Shown: piece by piece, positions 15,388 through 23,741 of the stretch
Position numbering within the stretch: position 1 is the first letter of the stretch
Layout: each line of letters starts with the position of its first letter
NCBI GenBank assembly: GCA_002409785.1
Contig: DHOX01000063.1
Coordinates: 1 to 26,303, forward strand
Origin: Prevotella sp. UBA5379
GTDB taxonomy: Bacteria > Bacteroidota > Bacteroidia > Bacteroidales > Bacteroidaceae
Length of the DNA stretch: 26,303 nucleotides
Direction of reading: 5' to 3'
The notes under the pieces: generated by a model
The model's input: the letters and a program-made list of their open reading frames with translations, nothing else
Told to the model about the DNA's origin: nothing
The model's database searches: none
Translations under genes and position numbers: made by a program

Positions 15388-17856
15388 TCACCTTAATTCA
15401 GCATGCAACTGAGTTGTCAACTGATGGATCAGTTTTTTCATTACCGTGTCGATTGCCTTATCATCCAGCGTCTTCGCATCATCCTGAAGGATGAAATTGA
15501 TAGCATAGCTCTTCTTTCCAGACGGCAGGTTCTTTCCTTCATAGACATCGAAAAGTTCGACTCTCTTCAAGAGTTTTTTCTCCGTCTTACGGGCTATCTG
15601 CTCAATCTGGCTGAATTCGACATTCTTGTCTATCAGCAATGCCAGATCACGGCTGACCGCCGGGAACTTGCTGACCTCCTTAAACTCAAACTTAATTTTA
15701 CGGATAGTCCTGGCCAGATCTGTCAAGTCAATGTCTGCGAAGAACACGTCCTGATTCAGTTCAAAAGCCTTTTTAATCTTCAAGTCCACGATACCTGCCT
15801 CCGCCAGCAGGTCCCCCTGATGGGTCTCATACCGCAAACCTTTGGAGAAGATATTATTGTCACTCGTTTTAACAACCACCGTATGATACTTCAAGCCACA
15901 GACCCGCAAGATATTTTCCACGTAGGCCTTCAACTCGAAGAAACTGCTATCCTCATCCGGGTGAGCCCAGGAACCCTCCACACGCTTACCGGTCACCCAA
16001 AGACCCAGATGATGCGACTGTTTATAAGCATTGATCGGGTGCTCCGGTGTTCTCTTTTCGGCGAGAAACCGGTAACAGTTACCGACCTCGAAGAACTTCA
16101 GGTTCGGATTTTTACGATGCACATTACGTACGATACTCTCCAGTCCGCCAAAGAGCAGCGTCTGCCGCATCACTCCCAGGTCAGAACTCAACGGGTTCAT
16201 CACCTTTACCGTAACATCCCAGGGATACCTGTTGAGTTGAGTCCCCTGATAGTATGCAGTCTTTGTCAGAGAATTATTCATAATCTCAAAGAAGCCACAC
16301 CCCACCAGCAGTTCAGAGACATGGTTTTCCAGATCAGCTTTCTGATCCTCCTCCCCCTGGATATTCAATGAGCTCTTCAAAGTCAGAGGGATCTCCACAT
16401 TATTATATCCGTAAATGCGCAGAATATCTTCCACTACGTCACACGGGCGCTGTACATCCACCCGATAAGGAGGAACGGAAAGATCCAATCCTTCAGAGTC
16501 CTCTCCCTTGATCTTCATCTCAAGGCTTGTGACAATATTTTTTATCGTCGCCCGGTCAAGTTGCTTTCCGATCAACCGGTCACAATATTCATAATTCAAA
16601 CGGACGTCAAAATCCCCGATTGGTTCCGGGTAGACATCCTTAATGGACATGCTCACCTTTCCCCCCGCAAGTTGGCAGCAGAGGATGGCAGCCTGCTTGA
16701 GGGCATAGATAATCCCATTCGGGTCTATTCCCCGTTCAAACCGATAACTGGCATCCGTTCCCAATCCGTGGCGGCGTGCGCTCTTTCGGATCCAGGTAGG
16801 ATGGAAGTAAGCACTTTCCAGGACCACATTCCGTGTCGTCTCGTAAGTTCCCGAACCTTTCCCGCCGAAAATCCCGGCAATGCACATCGGTTCCTCAGCA
16901 TTGCAGATGCTCAGGTCATGTGCCCCGAGGGTATGCTCAACCCCATCAAGGGTGACAAATTTTGTTCCCTCAGGCTGAGTCCGGACCACGATCTTGTGGC
17001 CCTTCACCATATCGGCATCAAAGCAGTGCATCGGCTGGCCGTATGCCATCATGATATAGTTTGTAATATCCACGATATTATTAATCGGGCGTAATCCGAT
17101 GACACGGAGTTTATCCTGCAGCCATTTCGGACTCTCCTTCACGTCACAGTCCGTAATACTTACACACGCATAACGCTTGCAAGCCTCCGTATTCTGTATC
17201 TCCACCTCTATCGGCAGGTCATGGTTATCTACCCGGAAGGCATCACAGTCAGGACGATGGAGACGTGTCTGATACCCATTCTGCTTCAGCCACGCATACA
17301 AGTCACGGGCTACTCCGTAATGACTGAGTGCATCTCCACGGTTAGCCGTAATATCAATCTCGATGACCCAGTCACTTTCCAGATGATAGTATTCAGCCGC
17401 GGGAATCCCCACCACCGCCTCATCAGGAAGGACGATGATGCCCGAATGATCCGTGCCGATACCTATTTCGTCTTCAGCACAAATCATCCCACAACTTTCC
17501 ACTCCACGAAGCTTTGCTTTCTTGATGATAACCTTCTGGTCCCCATCATAAAGTTCACACCCCACATCAGCGACGATCACCTTTTCACCTGCCGCCACAT
17601 TAGGAGCACCGCAGATGATCTGGCTCGGTGTACCTTTCCCCAGATCCACCGTAGTGATATGCAGATGGTCAGAGTTAGGATGCGGCTCACAAGTCAGGAC
17701 CTTGCCTACATATAATCCTTTCAAGCCACCCTTGACCGTCTGGACCTCTGTAAGGGCATCAACCTCAAGACCTGTAGAAGTCAGCGCGTCCGCTGTCTCC
17801 TGAGGCGTCAGGTCAAAATCGACGTATTCTTTAAGCCATTTATACGAAATGTTCAT
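15388..17856 (-). CDS. pheT: Phenylalanine-tRNA ligase beta subunit
   Basis: Beta chain of the alpha2-beta2 phenylalanyl-tRNA synthetase, 822 residues as expected. Domains in order: N-terminal segment with SYKWLKEYVDF; tRNA-binding OB fold near 40-155 (VGKVLTCEPHPNSDHLHI, ICGAPNVAAGEKV); B3/B4 editing domain near 215-390 (INNIVDITNYIMMAYGQPMHCFDAD); B5 domain near 405-475; the catalytic-like core (RYEFGNCY-type segment FFEVGNCYRF near 610); and the FDX-ACB anticodon-binding domain near 728-821 (FPAVSRDLALLIDKNVEF, FDVYEGKNLPSGKKSYAINF). The catalytic alpha subunit pheS is not in the window, so the two are not adjacent. It has a canonical promoter of its own and probably leads a unit with yebC and the TSCPD gene. 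Confidence 0.97.
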   Translation of the reverse strand: MNISYKWLKEYVDFDLTPQETADALTSTGLEVDALTEVQTVKGGLKGLYVGKVLTCEPHPNSDHLHITTVDLGKGTPSQIICGAPNVAAGEKVIVADVGCELYDGDQKVIIKKAKLRGVESCGMICAEDEIGIGTDHSGIIVLPDEAVVGIPAAEYYHLESDWVIEIDITANRGDALSHYGVARDLYAWLKQNGYQTRLHRPDCDAFRVDNHDLPIEVEIQNTEACKRYACVSITDCDVKESPKWLQDKLRVIGLRPINNIVDITNYIMMAYGQPMHCFDADMVKGHKIVVRTQPEGTKFVTLDGVEHTLGAHDLSICNAEEPMCIAGIFGGKGSGTYETTRNVVLESAYFHPTWIRKSARRHGLGTDASYRFERGIDPNGIIYALKQAAILCCQLAGGKVSMSIKDVYPEPIGDFDVRLNYEYCDRLIGKQLDRATIKNIVTSLEMKIKGEDSEGLDLSVPPYRVDVQRPCDVVEDILRIYGYNNVEIPLTLKSSLNIQGEEDQKADLENHVSELLVGCGFFEIMNNSLTKTAYYQGTQLNRYPWDVTVKVMNPLSSDLGVMRQTLLFGGLESIVRNVHRKNPNLKFFEVGNCYRFLAEKRTPEHPINAYKQSHHLGLWVTGKRVEGSWAHPDEDSSFFELKAYVENILRVCGLKYHTVVVKTSDNNIFSKGLRYETHQGDLLAEAGIVDLKIKKAFELNQDVFFADIDLTDLARTIRKIKFEFKEVSKFPAVSRDLALLIDKNVEFSQIEQIARKTEKKLLKRVELFDVYEGKNLPSGKKSYAINFILQDDAKTLDDKAIDTVMKKLIHQLTTQLHAELR

Positions 17857-17888
17857 TATAATGATTTTATATAATTTCTGAAACTCTG

Positions 17889-17920
17889 CAAAAATACGAA
17901 AAAATCAGTAGATAAACAAA
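17889..17920 (-). promoter_or_regulatory. Canonical pheT promoter
   Basis: On the minus strand TTTG (17920-17917), a 20-nt spacer and TATTTTTG (17896-17889) match the Bacteroidota consensus exactly. The pheT ATG is 32 nt downstream of the -7 box. The remaining gap down to 18088 shows no gene and no attenuator-like leader peptide. Confidence 0.8.
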
Positions 17921-18088
17921 TTTTTTGTAAACTTGCTTCATCATTCATGACCATAAGGCATCAGTGAACATCGGTCAGGTCACATACACGATCAGGTACC
18001 AACAGACCAGGAAAGAACCGTTACGGAAAGAGCACATCCCGCACCCGAGGAAACGCCTCCATCCGAGCAGCAATCTTCCGGAATATGC

Positions 18089-18733
18089 TCATCGCATTCT
18101 CCCCTTCCAGAACTTTCCCACAAAATCCACCAGGAAATCAACGGCTCCCTCAATCCCTAAAGTCCCCTCATTAAGGGTAAGTTGATAATTCCGAGTATCA
18201 TACCATTCCTTTCCTGTGAACGTCCGGGTATAGAGTTGGCGGGTATAATCGTGGTCAGAAATCATCTGCCGGGCCTTGTCCTCACGAACATTATAACGTC
18301 CTTCGATCCGCTCTATGCGGTCCGCCAGAGGAGCATAGACAAAGACTTTCAAGGCAAGGGGATCCTCCCCGAACACATGAAAGCCACAACGGCCCACGAC
18401 CACACAACTCTCTCTACTTGCAATATCCTTCATTGCCTCCGCCTGAGCGAAGAAGAGCTGTCTGGAAGTGATGTCCCTTCCGCTGGCTTTATATTCATGC
18501 TTACTCGTATAATCCTGGTAGAACTTAGCGAAATCATCCCACCAGGAAGGGTGTCTCAATTCCAATTTCTCAGTCTGTTCCTCAGTCAGATGATACCTTT
18601 CAGCCACCGCCTTCAGTATTTGCCTATCCATCAGTTTGACCTGCAGGCGCTGAGCCAGCAGGCGCCCGATCTCATGTCCGCCGGAGCCGAACTCCCGGTT
18701 GATGGTAATAACGAATTGGTCAGAAATATTCAT
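18089..18733 (-). CDS. Cytidylate kinase-like family protein
   Basis: A 214-residue cytosolic protein resembling the Cytidylate_kin2 family. The N-terminal FVITINREFGSGGHEIGRLLAQRL (near 7-30) carries a glycine-rich loop GSGGHEIG that replaces the usual Walker A GKST/S of true CMP kinase. Further family features are LMDRQILKAVAERYHL, VVVGRCGFHVF near 110-121, and the lid-like stretch RIEGRYNVREDKARQMISDHDYTRQLYTRTFTG near 140-172 rich in arginines. Substrate and physiological role of these proteins are not established; the authentic cytidylate kinase should be elsewhere. It has its own -7 box and is followed after 232 nt by pheT. Confidence 0.82.
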   Translation of the reverse strand: MNISDQFVITINREFGSGGHEIGRLLAQRLQVKLMDRQILKAVAERYHLTEEQTEKLELRHPSWWDDFAKFYQDYTSKHEYKASGRDITSRQLFFAQAEAMKDIASRESCVVVGRCGFHVFGEDPLALKVFVYAPLADRIERIEGRYNVREDKARQMISDHDYTRQLYTRTFTGKEWYDTRNYQLTLNEGTLGIEGAVDFLVDFVGKFWKGRMR

Positions 18734-18797
18734 GGCTTGAAATTTAGATTAAACGATTGCCGCGCCCACGGCCCTTCCGGACTTTCCGGATGCCATA

Positions 18798-18805
18798 CAA
18801 AGATA
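18798..18805 (-). promoter_or_regulatory. -7 box of the cytidylate-kinase-like gene
   Basis: TATCTTTG on the minus strand, 64 nt before the ATG at 18733. No TTTG at the ideal distance is seen. The predicted leader is GC-rich and contains two small hairpins, CCGGA-AAG-TCCGG and GCCG-N6-CGGC. Confidence 0.5.
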
Positions 18806-18866
18806 CAAAAGATTAATCAAACCCCTCATCCTTTTGCAAAAAGTTTAAGAAAAACCAGAGCTCCCA

Positions 18867-18883
18867 TGATCCGGTACGGATCA
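18867..18883 (-). terminator. Hairpin after the FAD oxidoreductase gene
   Basis: TGATCCG, loop GTA, CGGATCA form a perfect 7-bp stem 8 nt after the stop at 18892. A T-rich run (TTTTTC) follows only about 12 nt later on the minus strand, so termination efficiency is uncertain. Confidence 0.4.
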
Positions 18884-18891
18884 CGATACCC

Positions 18892-20517
18892 TCACCGGCC
18901 AGAGGGAGCAGCCTGAAGATAAGCCGCACAACTGTCCGCACAACGTTCCCCGTCAATCCCCGCGCTGACAATTCCCCCTGCATATCCAGCACCTTCACCA
19001 CAAGGAAAGAGCCCCTCGATACGCAGATGCTGCAAGGTTACACGGTCACGTACGATTCTCACCGGTGCAGAGGTCCTGGTCTCCACAGCCATCAGCACCG
19101 CCTCATTTGTCAGGAAGCCATGGGCATGGCTGCCAAAGGACCTGAACCCCTCCTGAAGTCTCTTGGCGATAAAGGGAGGCAGCCAGAAGTGCAACGGACT
19201 GGAGATCAGTCCTGGAGCATAACTCGACGCCGGCAGGTCATACGACAGATGACCGTTGACGAAATCGGTCATCCGCTGGGCAGGAGCCGTCTGCTTATGG
19301 TTTCCCTGTTGCCAGCACATCTTTTCCAACTGCTCCTGAAGGTACATCACTTTCAGCACCTCCGGGTGTGTCCCCTCCTCCTCAGTCTGGAAAGTCAAGG
19401 GCAACTCTTTCGTCCCGACATCTTCCGGCCGGATTTCCACGACCATGCCCGAATTCGACCAGGCAGTCCCCCGGTTGGACGGGCTCATTCCATTGACAAC
19501 GATTTGTTCAGGTCCCGTAGCGGCAGGGATGACAAAACCACCCGGGCACATACAGAAACTGTAGACTCCGCGCCCCTCCACCTGGGTGACGAAGGAATAC
19601 TCTGCCGCCGGCAGATAGTCCCCTCTGCCCGCCCGACTGTGATACTGAATCTGGTCAATCAACTTTGAAGGATGTTCCAGGCGCACGCCGGCAGCAATCC
19701 CTTTAGCCTCCATCTCGATGCCTGTACGGGCAAGATAGCGATAGACATCCCGTGCGGAATGTCCCGTAGCCAGGATGACAGGTCCGCGGAAAGTCTCTTC
19801 CGCTCCGGTGTTCAGGTCCACCGCCTCCACGCCGACTACCCTGTCGTGCTCCATCTGAAGGGCCGTCATCTTCGTCTGGAAATGCACTTCGCCACCACTC
19901 TTCAGAATGGTCTCCCGCATATTTTCAATCACCCGCGGCAATTTGTCCGTTCCGATATGCGGATGGGCGTCTGCCAGTATAGACAACGGTGCACCATGCT
20001 GGCAAAAGACATTCAATATTTTTTCCACCGATCCCCGCTTTTTACTGCGTGTGTATAATTTTCCATCCGAATAGGCCCCGGCCCCCCCTTCACCGAAACC
20101 GTAATTACTTTCCGGGTTCACCTTCTGTGTCCGGGAGATCTGAGCCATATCCACTTTCCTCGAATGCACATCTTTCCCACGTTCCAGAACCACAGGCCTG
20201 ATCCCCTTTTCTATCAGTCGTAAAGCAGCAAAAAGGCCGCCAGGTCCCTCGCCTACCACGATAACCGGTGTCTTCCCGCTTACCTCCGGGTAGCAGGTGC
20301 GGGCAAACTCATCCTCCTGTGGCATCTCATTGAGATAAGCCCGGACTTTCAGATTCACATAGATGACCCGCTGACGAGCATCGATGCTACGGCGCAAGAC
20401 ACGGACATGGGTAAGGGTCTGGGCCTCCAGCCCCTCCTCCCTGACGAGATATTGTGCAATGCTTGCCTCTGAACAGGCCACCTGAGGCAAGACTCTGATT
20501 TGGTATTCTTTGATCAT
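18892..20517 (-). CDS. FAD-dependent oxidoreductase (COG2509-like)
   Basis: A 541-residue cytosolic flavoprotein of the type annotated as uncharacterised FAD-dependent dehydrogenase. After an N-terminal alpha/beta domain (about 1-80, LPQVACSEASIAQYL, VLRRSIDARQRVIYVNLKV) comes the dinucleotide-binding motif VIVVGEGPGGLFAALRLIEKG near 85-105 with VVLERG at the end of the second strand. Then come NYGFGEGGAGAYSDGKLYTR near 138-157, the second FAD-contacting strand VILATGHSARDVY near 246-258, SFCMCPGGFVIPAATG near 339-354, and the closing FAD motif GLFPCGEGAGYAGGIVSAGIDG near 505-526. The substrate is unknown. The start is fixed by homologous-looking N-terminus MIKEYQIRVLPQVA and lies only 5 nt after a -7 box, so the mRNA may be leaderless. 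Confidence 0.88.
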   Translation of the reverse strand: MIKEYQIRVLPQVACSEASIAQYLVREEGLEAQTLTHVRVLRRSIDARQRVIYVNLKVRAYLNEMPQEDEFARTCYPEVSGKTPVIVVGEGPGGLFAALRLIEKGIRPVVLERGKDVHSRKVDMAQISRTQKVNPESNYGFGEGGAGAYSDGKLYTRSKKRGSVEKILNVFCQHGAPLSILADAHPHIGTDKLPRVIENMRETILKSGGEVHFQTKMTALQMEHDRVVGVEAVDLNTGAEETFRGPVILATGHSARDVYRYLARTGIEMEAKGIAAGVRLEHPSKLIDQIQYHSRAGRGDYLPAAEYSFVTQVEGRGVYSFCMCPGGFVIPAATGPEQIVVNGMSPSNRGTAWSNSGMVVEIRPEDVGTKELPLTFQTEEEGTHPEVLKVMYLQEQLEKMCWQQGNHKQTAPAQRMTDFVNGHLSYDLPASSYAPGLISSPLHFWLPPFIAKRLQEGFRSFGSHAHGFLTNEAVLMAVETRTSAPVRIVRDRVTLQHLRIEGLFPCGEGAGYAGGIVSAGIDGERCADSCAAYLQAAPSGR

Positions 20518-20522
20518 ACCTG

Positions 20523-20554
20523 CAAAAATAAGAAGTTTTCTGCAATCTTACAAG
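20523..20554 (-). promoter_or_regulatory. Promoter of the FAD oxidoreductase gene, very close to its ATG
   Basis: On the minus strand CTTG (20554-20551), 20 nt, and TATTTTTG (20530-20523) form a near-perfect Bacteroidota promoter. Only the five bases CAGGT separate the -7 box from the ATG at 20517, so transcription should start at or next to the A of the start codon. Confidence 0.65.
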
Positions 20555-20674
20555 ATAAATCCATGAAGTTTCCATCATGACCCCTTCATTTCCCCTGTCC
20601 CGTCCCCGCTGCCCAGGTGGGGCTGTTCCATCCAGGAAAAGGACAGACCCCGGAAAGTTATTTCTGATAAAACT

Positions 20675-20706
20675 TTTGGAAACGAGTTGAATATTTTCTA
20701 TATTTG
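20675..20706 (+). promoter_or_regulatory. Canonical promoter of the small membrane protein gene
   Basis: TTTG (20675-20678), 20-nt spacer, TATATTTG (20699-20706); both boxes are exact. The predicted leader to the ATG at 20768 is about 55 nt. This promoter diverges from that of the FAD oxidoreductase gene with about 120 nt between the -33 boxes. Confidence 0.75.
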
Positions 20707-20767
20707 CAAGGCCAGAGCCAGAAACAAGAGCAACCGGCATTTTTCAAATCCGTAAATAAAGTCCTGT

Positions 20768-21034
20768 ATGAGCAAAAAAGATCTGATGAACATCCTCTCC
20801 CTGTTGATGGTAGCCTACATAGGATTCCAGGAAAAATACTCCTACGCCCACTACCACGGTCAGTCATGGTTTAAGATCATGATCATCCTTGTACCCCTGA
20901 TTTTCATGACTGTGATGGCCGCCCTGATCAGGAAGAGCAAAATGGGCAAGAAGGGACAAACATGGGCAATGATCGCATTAGGCATCTGCGTAGCGGCATT
21001 GCTCATCATGAACATCACAGAATTCCTGTGCTGA
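20768..21034 (+). CDS. Small hypothetical membrane protein
   Basis: An 88-residue protein that I cannot assign to a family. Two strong membrane segments are visible, at about 37-54 (IMIILVPLIFMTVMAALI) and 67-86 (AMIALGICVAALLIMNITEF), and a weaker hydrophobic segment at about 7-19. The short loop RKSKMGKKGQ between the two main segments is basic and so should face the cytoplasm. It has a canonical promoter, an ATG preceded by a plausible leader, and coding-like composition, all supporting a real gene. It is followed by a 255-nt gap before thrA and diverges from the FAD oxidoreductase. No operon partner hints at a role. Confidence 0.7.
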   Translation: MSKKDLMNILSLLMVAYIGFQEKYSYAHYHGQSWFKIMIILVPLIFMTVMAALIRKSKMGKKGQTWAMIALGICVAALLIMNITEFLC

Positions 21035-21146
21035 GCAGGAACGTCCGGTCACAAAATCACGGAGCTCTCCAAAGGATACGGCAGACAACTCTCTCCTGGA
21101 CGGAGTCATACGCGGAAGCCGAAGCGCCTTTCTCCTCCAATAACAG

Positions 21147-21201
21147 ATCAGACCGTCCACAAAAATCATAAATTTATTACCCAATTTTTGGGTGGTCTGA
21201 T
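21147..21201. promoter_or_regulatory. Nested inverted repeats at the thr promoter
   Basis: ATCAGACC (21147-21154) pairs with GGTCTGAT (21194-21201), and immediately inside the right arm lies a perfect dyad ACCCAA-TTT-TTGGGT (21179-21193). The inner dyad covers the -33 TTTG (21187-21190) of the thrA promoter. It may be an operator, or the whole may fold at the end of the upstream transcript. Confidence 0.55.
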
Positions 21202-21218
21202 ATTTCTTCGTATTTTTG
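21187..21218 (+). promoter_or_regulatory. Canonical promoter of the threonine operon
   Basis: TTTG (21187-21190), 20 nt, TATTTTTG (21211-21218) are exact matches. Transcription should start near 21225, giving a leader of about 65 nt that contains a small hairpin CCTCG-N7-CGAGG (21238-21254). No leader peptide rich in Thr or Ile codons was found. Confidence 0.8.
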
Positions 21219-21289
21219 TAACCAAGTTCTGTTCTGGCCTCGCTGGTTTCGAGGAGGACAAGACATTATAATAACTAATTTTCAAGCCA

Positions 21290-23725
21290 ATGAAAGTTCT
21301 AAAATTCGGCGGAACATCTGTAGGTTCCGTGAAAAGTATCCTAAGTCTGAAGAAGATCGTAGAGAAAGAGGCCAAGCACCAGCCTGTTATTGTTGTTGTC
21401 AGTGCACTCGGTGGAATCACCGACAAATTACTCTCTACGGCACAGTTAGCTCTCAAACATGATAACCAATGGAGGGATGAGTATAATGCGATGGTAGACC
21501 GGCATCACACCCTGATAGACACGATCATCACCGATACTCAGAACAGAGAAGATCTGTTCAACACCGTCGATGCCCTTCTCGAACAGTTGAAGAGCATTTA
21601 TTTTGGAGTCTACCTCATCCATGACCTCAGCGAGAAAACCAAGAATGCCATTGTCTCTTATGGAGAACGGTTATCCAGTAAAATCGTAGCCACCCTAATC
21701 AGAGGATCAAGATGGTTTGATTCCCGCGAATTCATCAAAACCGTCCGGAAGAACGGCAAGGACATGCTTGACTCGGAGTTAACCACAGGACTGGTCAAGA
21801 GCACATTCAGGGACCTTCCACGCATCTCCCTGATACCCGGATTCATCAGCAAGGACCGCGACACTGACGAGACGACGAACCTCGGGCGGGGAGGAAGTGA
21901 CTATACCGCAGCCATTCTCGCCGGTGTCATGGGGGCTGAAGTACTGGAAATATGGACAGATGTCAACGGGTTCATGACCGCTGACCCGAAGGTCATCAAG
22001 ACAGCCTATACGATCAATGAACTGAACTACGTAGAGGCCATGGAACTCTGCAACTTCGGTGCCAAGGTTATCTATCCGCCAACGATCTACCCGGTATGCA
22101 TCAAGAATATTCCCATCAAGGTGAAGAACACCTTCAACCCCGCCAATCCTGGAACGATCATTAAAAGTAAAATAGAAGATGACAATAAACCCATCAAGGG
22201 GATTTCGTCCATCAGCGGTACGGCACTGATTACGGTAAGCGGATTGAGTATGGTAGGGGTGATCGGAGTCAACCGACGGATATTCACGGCACTGGCAAAC
22301 AAGGGGATCTCCGTGTTCATGGTCAGTCAGGCCTCTTCCGAAAACTCCACCTCCATCGGAGTCCGGGAGGCAGACGCGCCGGAGGCCGTAAATGTGCTCA
22401 ACAAAGAATTTGCCGCTGAGATCTCAGACGGAGAGATGTTCCCAATGCATGCCGAATGCGGGCTGGCCACTATTGCTATCGTAGGAGAGAACATGAAGCA
22501 TACGCCGGGGATTGCCGGAAAACTTTTCGGTACCCTGGGGCGTTCCGGTATTTCGGTCATCGCCTGTGCCCAGGGGGCTTCAGAAACCAACATCTCTTTC
22601 GTCGTAAAGAGTGATTCCCTGAGAAAGAGCCTCAATGTACTGCATGACTCTTTCTTCCTCTCAGAATATAAGGAACTCAACCTTTTCATCTGCGGAGTAG
22701 GTACGGTAGGCGGAAAACTCATCGAGCAGATCAGAAATCAGTATAATGCACTCAAGGAACGCAGCAGGCTTAAGCTGACGGTCGTCGGCATTGCCAGTTC
22801 ACATAATGCGATCTATGACCGGGACGGCCTGAACCTGGAGAATTTCCGGGAGCAGTTAAAGTCATCCCAGCCCAGTGATCCTAAGAAACTGTGCGATAAT
22901 ATCATCGGCATGAATATTTTCAACTCTGTGTTTGTAGATTGTACGGCCAGCAAGGATATTGCCGATCTCTACCAGACCTTGCTGGAACATAACATTTCCG
23001 TTGTGGCTGCCAATAAAATCGCTGCCTCAGATCAATATGATAAATATGTCAAACTCAAGCATACGGCCCTGACCAGAGGGGTCAAGTTCCGTTTCGAGAC
23101 CAATGTCGGTGCAGGACTTCCCATCATCGGCACCATCAATGACCTGCGTAATTCAGGAGATAAGATCTTGAAGATCGAAGCGGTCCTCAGCGGGACACTC
23201 AACTTTATCTTCAATGAGATCTCTGCAGACGTCCCCTTCTCGGAAACGGTCCGCCGTGCAAAGCAAGAAGGGTACTCCGAACCGGATCCCCGGATAGACC
23301 TGAGCGGTGTAGATGTTATCAGGAAACTGGTGATCCTGACCAGGGAAGCAGGTTATCGCGTAGAACAGTCCGATGTGGAGAAACACCTTTTCATCCCCCC
23401 ATCCTATTTCGAAGGAACGCTGGAGAATTTCTGGGAAAAATTACCCGATCTCGATGCAGGCTTTGAACGGAAACGCAAGCAACTGGAAAAAGAGGGGAAG
23501 CGATGGCGCTTCGTAGCTTCGATGGAAGGGGGCAGGACCAGCGTGGAACTGAAATCTATTGGCAAGAACCATCCTTTCTATAATCTGGAAGGAAGCAACA
23601 ATATCGTTCTCCTCACAACAGAACGCTATAAAGAATATCCGATGCTCATCCAGGGGTACGGTGCCGGGGCAAGCGTAACGGCTGCCGGTGTATTCGCCAA
23701 CGTGATGAGTATCGCCAACATCTGA
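21290..23725 (+). CDS. thrA: Bifunctional aspartokinase / homoserine dehydrogenase
   Basis: An 811-residue fusion catalysing the first and third steps from aspartate to homoserine: phosphorylation of aspartate and NAD(P)H reduction of aspartate semialdehyde. The aspartokinase half opens with KFGGTSVGS at 5-13 and has SYGERLSS near 123-130 and TTNLGRGGSDYTAA near 195-208. ACT-type regulatory repeats follow at about 310-460 (SMVGVIGVNRRIFTALANKGISVFMVSQASSENS, HTPGIAGKLFGTLGRSGISVIACAQGASETN), probably sensing threonine. The dehydrogenase half has the nucleotide-binding FICGVGTVGGKLIEQ near 466-480, NVGAGLPIIGTINDL near 604-618 and GYSEPDPRIDLSGVDVIRK near 659-677, with the catalytic acidic and lysine residues expected there. 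It starts the thr operon; apgM follows after 16 nt. The length matches enteric ThrA. Confidence 0.96.
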   Translation: MKVLKFGGTSVGSVKSILSLKKIVEKEAKHQPVIVVVSALGGITDKLLSTAQLALKHDNQWRDEYNAMVDRHHTLIDTIITDTQNREDLFNTVDALLEQLKSIYFGVYLIHDLSEKTKNAIVSYGERLSSKIVATLIRGSRWFDSREFIKTVRKNGKDMLDSELTTGLVKSTFRDLPRISLIPGFISKDRDTDETTNLGRGGSDYTAAILAGVMGAEVLEIWTDVNGFMTADPKVIKTAYTINELNYVEAMELCNFGAKVIYPPTIYPVCIKNIPIKVKNTFNPANPGTIIKSKIEDDNKPIKGISSISGTALITVSGLSMVGVIGVNRRIFTALANKGISVFMVSQASSENSTSIGVREADAPEAVNVLNKEFAAEISDGEMFPMHAECGLATIAIVGENMKHTPGIAGKLFGTLGRSGISVIACAQGASETNISFVVKSDSLRKSLNVLHDSFFLSEYKELNLFICGVGTVGGKLIEQIRNQYNALKERSRLKLTVVGIASSHNAIYDRDGLNLENFREQLKSSQPSDPKKLCDNIIGMNIFNSVFVDCTASKDIADLYQTLLEHNISVVAANKIAASDQYDKYVKLKHTALTRGVKFRFETNVGAGLPIIGTINDLRNSGDKILKIEAVLSGTLNFIFNEISADVPFSETVRRAKQEGYSEPDPRIDLSGVDVIRKLVILTREAGYRVEQSDVEKHLFIPPSYFEGTLENFWEKLPDLDAGFERKRKQLEKEGKRWRFVASMEGGRTSVELKSIGKNHPFYNLEGSNNIVLLTTERYKEYPMLIQGYGAGASVTAAGVFANVMSIANI

Positions 23726-23741
23726 TCAAACTGATTTTCAA

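Noticed and set aside
15403..16371. 322-codon open frame on the plus strand inside pheT
   Set aside because: It lies entirely antisense to a well-conserved pheT; it has no promoter or recognisable domain and its composition is what pheT codon usage predicts.
17857..18088. Possible gene or attenuator between the kinase-like gene and pheT
   Set aside because: No open frame of useful length, no leader peptide rich in Phe codons and no terminator/antiterminator pair; only the pheT promoter is supported.
21225..21289. Threonine attenuator leader before thrA
   Set aside because: No start codon followed by Thr/Ile-rich codons and no terminator with T-tract; only a 5-bp hairpin is present.
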